Shown here: positions 60,101-64,000 of the stretch, one piece after another | Layout of the letters: each line of letters begins with the position of its first letter | How positions within the stretch are numbered: the stretch's first letter is position 1 | Notes under the pieces: model-generated | Seen by the model: the letters and a program-made list of their open reading frames with translations, nothing else | Database searches by the model: none | What the model was told of the DNA's origin: nothing | Virus record (IMG/VR): IMGVR_UViG_3300037247_001358 | Coordinates: 1 to 64,000 of that record | Reading direction: 5' to 3' (one strand) | From: a virus | Length of the DNA stretch: 64,000 nucleotides | Translations under genes and position numbers: made by a program

Positions 60101-60592
60101 CTATGTCTCCCTAATCTCTACCTTGAGCAATTCGGCGTCCCCAGCAGCGGTATCGCTAGCGGCATCCCGTGTCACCTTCAGCCGGAAGGACTCGCCCACA
60201 GCGATGCTATCCATATCCGCCCCATCGGCGAAGGCCACGCTTACGATATCTACGAGTCCTGATGTTGCAGGAACCGTAATATTGTCCACGCTGTTGCGCG
60301 CTGCGAAGCCGTCGCTGTCGATGTCCTGTTGCTGGTCGCCGATGCGCTCGAATGCAACATCCCAGTCGATGTCACCACTGGTAGCTGAGGACATCGCATA
60401 GTGAAGGTAGACGGTCACACCCCCGCCGGCGTAGTGCTGCGGCATGACGCCAGAGAATACAGCACTTTCGTCGGTCGTGGCGTCGAAGTCCAGGCATGGG
60501 TGTTGGTTCCTCGTATCTAGTGTGGCCGCAGCGCTGCTCGGCGGTTCGTTATGCAGCGGCGTGAAAACTACGAGGGTGTCTCCAGATGCCAT
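60101..60592 (-). CDS. Virion beta-sandwich protein, probable fibre-associated
   Basis: The 163-residue product (TLVVFTPLHNEPPSSAAATL, MPQHYAGGGVTVYLHYAMSS, GDIDWDVAFERIG) is a jelly-roll-like protein of a type common in environmental phages near fibre genes. It ends in LLKVEIRET. The gene follows the tail fibre and a 36-residue frame with minimal spacing. A capsid or fibre head-binding role is possible. Confidence 0.65.
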   Translation of the reverse strand: MASGDTLVVFTPLHNEPPSSAAATLDTRNQHPCLDFDATTDESAVFSGVMPQHYAGGGVTVYLHYAMSSATSGDIDWDVAFERIGDQQQDIDSDGFAARNSVDNITVPATSGLVDIVSVAFADGADMDSIAVGESFRLKVTRDAASDTAAGDAELLKVEIRET

Positions 60593-60703
60593 CTAGTACC
60601 ATCCTCTCCAGTAGTCTAGCTCCGAGAGGCGCTTTCGGATAAGCACCACATCGGGGCCACCATCCCTAGCGTCGGGGTCGTAGGCTGCGCGGCGGATGGT
60701 CAT
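60593..60703 (-). CDS. Small protein, 36 aa, between fibre and sandwich protein
   Basis: ATG at 60703 overlaps the fibre stop (TAATG). Product MTIRRAAYDPDARDGGPDVV then LIRKRLSELDYWRGWY; TAG ends just before the next ATG. Short but fully fitted between neighbours. Not recognised. Confidence 0.5.
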   Translation of the reverse strand: MTIRRAAYDPDARDGGPDVVLIRKRLSELDYWRGWY

Positions 60704-63700
60704 TAGAATGCCTCCGCCCTTTCCTTGAAGTAGAAGAACACGTTGACATCCTTGGGTGCTGTCCCCCCGACCGCCGAACAGCGGGCGCGAATGAAGATGT
60801 TGTCGCCCACCCAGGAGTTGTCCAGCACCGTGTCGTCTACCTCGGTACTCGTGTCCAGGGCCAGGGTGTAGAGCACCGACGGGCTGGAGAAGGCGGGGTT
60901 GTCGTCGGCCTCGATTAGGATCGTCGTCGTACCAGTACCCGCCGTTCCTGCGATGGCCTTTGCCCGAATAGCGGTGAAGGCACCGTGCTCACCCGACTCG
61001 CCGACGCACTTACCAGGGCGGCCACCCATGACTCCTATTACCAGGTTTTCGGCCAGGGCTGGGAACTCAGCGATGTGGATGGTGAAGATCTCCTCGAAGA
61101 CCGGGGCCGCGCTTACTCCGGCTGCCACGAGTACCGTGGCGTCCGCTCCCAGCGCCAGCTCCTGCTCGTCGCCGGAGCCGTCCGTGTAGAGCACCTTCCA
61201 GTTGGCGTGCTCGGTGTGAGCAGCGATGCCGTGGACCGCGTTGTGGGTGACGCCGTGATTGGTGTGGGCATGGAGGGCATCGGCGTCGGATGTGTCAGTC
61301 AGCGTCTCTAATTCAGCGGCGGTCGCGCCCTGGCCAGTGTGGCTCTCAGGAGCGTGGGCCTCGGCGTGGTCACGGGCCGCAATGTCCACGCCGTCCACGG
61401 TACCCGACACGAGGATGTTGCCTGCCACATCCAGCGGCGCGGCAGGCGAGGAGTCCGCCCCAAGCTTCACGTTCCCCACGAAGCGGGACTCCGACAGGTT
61501 GCGGATGCCGATGTTGGTGGCCGCTGCGGTCAGGGCCCCGATGTCTATGCCATACTGGGTGGTGATAGCCCCCAACGATCCCGTCGGGTCGAAGATGCGG
61601 ATGTCCGTTAGGGTTGTAATGATAGGGGCAGAAATCCCAACGAAGTATGGCGACCAGGCCACGACATCTACAAATGTCCCCGTACCCCCACCAGGAGCGG
61701 ATAGCCCGAACCCAGACTGAAGACCGGTTTGAGTCCCAGAGAGGGTCTCACCCGAAACAACCTGGATAATAGAACCGAGGAGTGTCCCAACGTGGCTCCT
61801 CGTCACCGAGCTAGTGTGAGTGATGACACTCGCCGTTCTTAGGTCGAATCCCAGAAGGCTACCCGCCGGGTCAGTCCTGTCCTCCCGTAGGCGCAGCACC
61901 TCGTCGGCCTGAAGCGCCGCATCGGCACCAATCGCCATGTGGCCCTCGACGAATAGGCTGTCAGGTGTCCGCCACTCACCGGAACCATCTTGGTAGAGCT
62001 GTACGTCCCCGACAAGAATCCCGCCGCCAGAACCTGCTGTCGGTAGCTTGAGTTGTCCCGTTGTCTCATCCAGCTCGAACTTAGAGGATGACCCCAGGAA
62101 GACGGAGCCTTTAGTGGCGTGGGCCGTAGAGACGAGAGTGAGATCCTCGCCAGAGGCGATCCCGCCCTGGAGCGTCTGCCCGCCAGATCGCCCGGCGAGC
62201 AGCGCGTACTGTGCATGATCGTCACCCCCAAGCCCAGCTAGGTCTGCTCCATGATCTATCGTTCCATCCGGCTGCGACGTCAGCGCGATGATCCCGCTTG
62301 CATCCGGTGCCGTCAGCGTCCGTGTATTGCCCGACGCGATTCCGGAGAGCTGGAACTCTAGGAGCTTAGTGACGTCGCTCTCGTCGAACAGCTTGAAGGC
62401 ATTGTCCGCGAACTCCGTCGTGATGGCTGACGTGCCCCCACCCGCAACAAGGTTCGGGATCAGCCCCCGGAGGTCTGTCTCTTGCTCGGAAGTCCAAGTG
62501 CCTCCCGAAGCCGCCTGATGACGCAGGGTGAGCCGTGAGATCAGGAAGGCCGTGCCCTTGAAGTCGTCCGGGATGGTGAAGTCGGTGAAGCCGGAGACGT
62601 CGTCTATCGCATCGCCCAATTTGTTGTAGGAGCCGGACGGAAGGTTGATGAAGAGATGCGTCTCGTCTGTCTCCTCGCTCACGCTGGCCCAGATGACGAG
62701 GTTGAAATACTTCCCCGACATGGAGCCGCCCGCCGAGTCGGTGAGGAGATCGGCGAGGTCCGTGACCGGCGTGTAGGGGGACACGCTGTCGTTGACGACA
62801 TGGACGTTCGTCCCCGTCGCTGTGTCGAATGCGGGCACCGTATGGAGGTGCATCTGGTAGACCTCACCCGCCGTCGTGGCGAAGTCCACATTATCCGGGG
62901 CACCGGCATTCGTCGTGATCGTGAGGGTCTGCGCGACGCCGCTCTCGTAGGTGGCGGAATGCTGCCGGATCCACCGACCGAGATGCGAGTAGTGCCCCTG
63001 CTCATCGCTTCCCTGAACATGGTCATGCCACACATGGACGACAAGCGCGTTCTCGGTCTGTGTGGTCGCGGCCGATTGCAGGATCACGATGGCAATCGGA
63101 GCGTGTTCTTCGCTGGGCCAGCCCGACGTGCTGACGGTTAGGGTCTTGTTCGACTGGAGGATATAGACGTAGTTGGTCTGCGGAGACGTATCGCTGCCGG
63201 CGGTCAGAGAAACGGTGACCGCAGGCGTCGTGTCGAACGTAGAGAACCCATCGGAGAAGACGAGGGTGAGGTCCCCACCTCCCGCCTGATCCAGGGCCAG
63301 CGTGACTGTTGTCCCGTTGGATGAGACGACCATTCGTGTCGTCTCCAAGATGGAGCCGTTGAAGAAGTCGAGCTGGGAAGTCCCACCTACACGGAAGTGT
63401 TCTGTGCTAGAGATCGTTGCGCGTAGAATGTTGTCACTGCCTACGCGCCAGTGGGTGTCCCGGTCGGTGTCGATGATCTCGGTAGAGCTGTGGGCACCAC
63501 CAACGTAGACGTTGGATCCGTCGGGTGAGAAGGCCCACACGAAATCGTGAGCGTCGTCCAGGGCGATATCGTCGTTTCCGATGCACTCGATGTTGCCCGT
63601 GCCGTGCTTGAAGACCACCGTGCGCGCGTCGTGCGCCGGGTAGAAGAAGTAGAGCTGATTCGCAACGAGGCCGTTGATAGTGTCGAGGTCGTCCGTCGCC

Positions 63701-64000
63701 GCATCGCCCTCGGTGTCGATAGTGTGGTGACTCTGGGTGACGGTGATGGCGCCGGAGGAGATGGTCAGTTCGGTGTCGGCCCCCCAGCGGAAATCACCAA
63801 CGGGGGGGCCAGAGGTGGCGTAGCCCGTTGTACAGTTGTCCCAGTCACGGCAGGCGTTGAGAACCACACAGTCCTCATTCGCAATGTCGAAGTCGACAGC
63901 TATGTGAGCTTCCGCGCCACCCGGCCCCTGGAGGGAGTTGCCTACAATGGAGATATTCTTAGCGGTGCCCGCACCCCCAGTCACCTTGACTGCGCGGGTG
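60703..64000 (-). CDS. Large tail fibre/tailspike protein, 5' end outside the window
   Basis: More than 1090 residues are visible and the frame is still open at the right edge, so the true start lies beyond 64000. Repetitive beta-rich segments are typical of trimeric fibres. Examples are SGAITVTQSHHTIDTEGD, TIDHGADLAGLGGDDHAQYA (the G-L-x-D-D-D-H-x-Q-Y motif seen in many phage fibres), HTGQGATAAELETLTDTSDA, and a C-terminal domain VYFxK-like ending NVFFYFKERAEAF. No chaperone-cleavage signature is recognised. It should mediate host attachment with the LamG protein downstream. Confidence 0.75.
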   Translation of the reverse strand, partial: TRAVKVTGGAGTAKNISIVGNSLQGPGGAEAHIAVDFDIANEDCVVLNACRDWDNCTTGYATSGPPVGDFRWGADTELTISSGAITVTQSHHTIDTEGDAATDDLDTINGLVANQLYFFYPAHDARTVVFKHGTGNIECIGNDDIALDDAHDFVWAFSPDGSNVYVGGAHSSTEIIDTDRDTHWRVGSDNILRATISSTEHFRVGGTSQLDFFNGSILETTRMVVSSNGTTVTLALDQAGGGDLTLVFSDGFSTFDTTPAVTVSLTAGSDTSPQTNYVYILQSNKTLTVSTSGWPSEEHAPIAIVILQSAATTQTENALVVHVWHDHVQGSDEQGHYSHLGRWIRQHSATYESGVAQTLTITTNAGAPDNVDFATTAGEVYQMHLHTVPAFDTATGTNVHVVNDSVSPYTPVTDLADLLTDSAGGSMSGKYFNLVIWASVSEETDETHLFINLPSGSYNKLGDAIDDVSGFTDFTIPDDFKGTAFLISRLTLRHQAASGGTWTSEQETDLRGLIPNLVAGGGTSAITTEFADNAFKLFDESDVTKLLEFQLSGIASGNTRTLTAPDASGIIALTSQPDGTIDHGADLAGLGGDDHAQYALLAGRSGGQTLQGGIASGEDLTLVSTAHATKGSVFLGSSSKFELDETTGQLKLPTAGSGGGILVGDVQLYQDGSGEWRTPDSLFVEGHMAIGADAALQADEVLRLREDRTDPAGSLLGFDLRTASVITHTSSVTRSHVGTLLGSIIQVVSGETLSGTQTGLQSGFGLSAPGGGTGTFVDVVAWSPYFVGISAPIITTLTDIRIFDPTGSLGAITTQYGIDIGALTAAATNIGIRNLSESRFVGNVKLGADSSPAAPLDVAGNILVSGTVDGVDIAARDHAEAHAPESHTGQGATAAELETLTDTSDADALHAHTNHGVTHNAVHGIAAHTEHANWKVLYTDGSGDEQELALGADATVLVAAGVSAAPVFEEIFTIHIAEFPALAENLVIGVMGGRPGKCVGESGEHGAFTAIRAKAIAGTAGTGTTTILIEADDNPAFSSPSVLYTLALDTSTEVDDTVLDNSWVGDNIFIRARCSAVGGTAPKDVNVFFYFKERAEAF

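Noticed and set aside
1-64000. CRISPR arrays, rRNA genes and tRNA genes
   Set aside because: No regularly spaced repeats with spacers and no convincing cloverleaf with a T-arm motif were seen by eye; a tRNA scan would be needed to exclude divergent ones.
1-64000. Integrase, excisionase or attachment site
   Set aside because: No tyrosine or serine recombinase motifs were found in any plausible gene, so lysogeny is not supported within this window.

Overview
The window is part of a tailed double-stranded DNA phage genome (Caudoviricetes), not a bacterial chromosome. It has a terminase, portal and major capsid protein, a complete phage replication set, very tight gene packing (most junctions overlap as ATGA, GTGA or TGATG), strong AGGAGG ribosome sites and no housekeeping genes. 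The DNA is GC-rich. I see no integrase, so lysogeny is unsupported. The host cannot be named; a high-GC bacterium with peptidoglycan is the safe statement. Both window ends cut through genes.

Layout. (1) 1-20.7 kb, minus strand: head and packaging operon read right to left from a good sigma70-like promoter at 20678-20707. It encodes small basic proteins, large terminase, a frameshifted virion gene, portal, a 1941-residue internal virion protein, scaffold, major capsid protein and a beta-helix protein. (2) 20.7-25 kb: a mixed control region with two tandem HExxH proteins, an insulated Acb2/Tad1-like anti-defence candidate, a repeat-rich non-coding block and a divergent promoter pair sharing a 25-bp palindrome. 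(3) 25-33.7 kb, plus strand: an early array of tiny genes, many of them CxxC zinc-binding proteins, with an XRE regulator, a winged-helix protein, an SF2 helicase and a phage-type adenine methyltransferase. (4) 33.7-35.2 kb: a replication-initiator-like gene on the minus strand carrying inverted repeats (origin candidate), then three tandem promoters each with strong RNA hairpins. (5) 35.2-57.9 kb, plus strand: a transglycosylase-like protein, nucleotide metabolism, DnaB-like helicase, primase, gp32-like SSB, RecA-like recombinase, RuvC-like resolvase, HerA-like ATPase, a glycosyltransferase and a cytosine methyltransferase. Next come a uracil-DNA-glycosylase/DNA polymerase A fusion interrupted by an intein, an amidase endolysin, a TerS candidate and a second, catalytically dead polymerase-A-like protein. 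(6) 57.9-64 kb, minus strand: tail fibre, LamG protein and a holin cassette.

How it fits together. On a circular map, minus-strand transcription would run from the head genes off the left edge, through an unseen segment that should hold the tail genes, and back in at the right edge through fibres and lysis. Plus-strand transcription covers early and replication functions. A dispersed asymmetric motif, AGACA-N4-TGACGCA, occurs at least seven times. It always points in the direction of the local transcript, either over a -35 box or in the leader just before a start codon, so it looks like a phage-wide operator or stoperator. Several well-placed ribosome sites sit in front of non-ATG codons (ATT, ACG, ATA), which either reflects real near-cognate initiation or base errors. 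All family assignments were made by eye from translated sequence; none was checked by database search.
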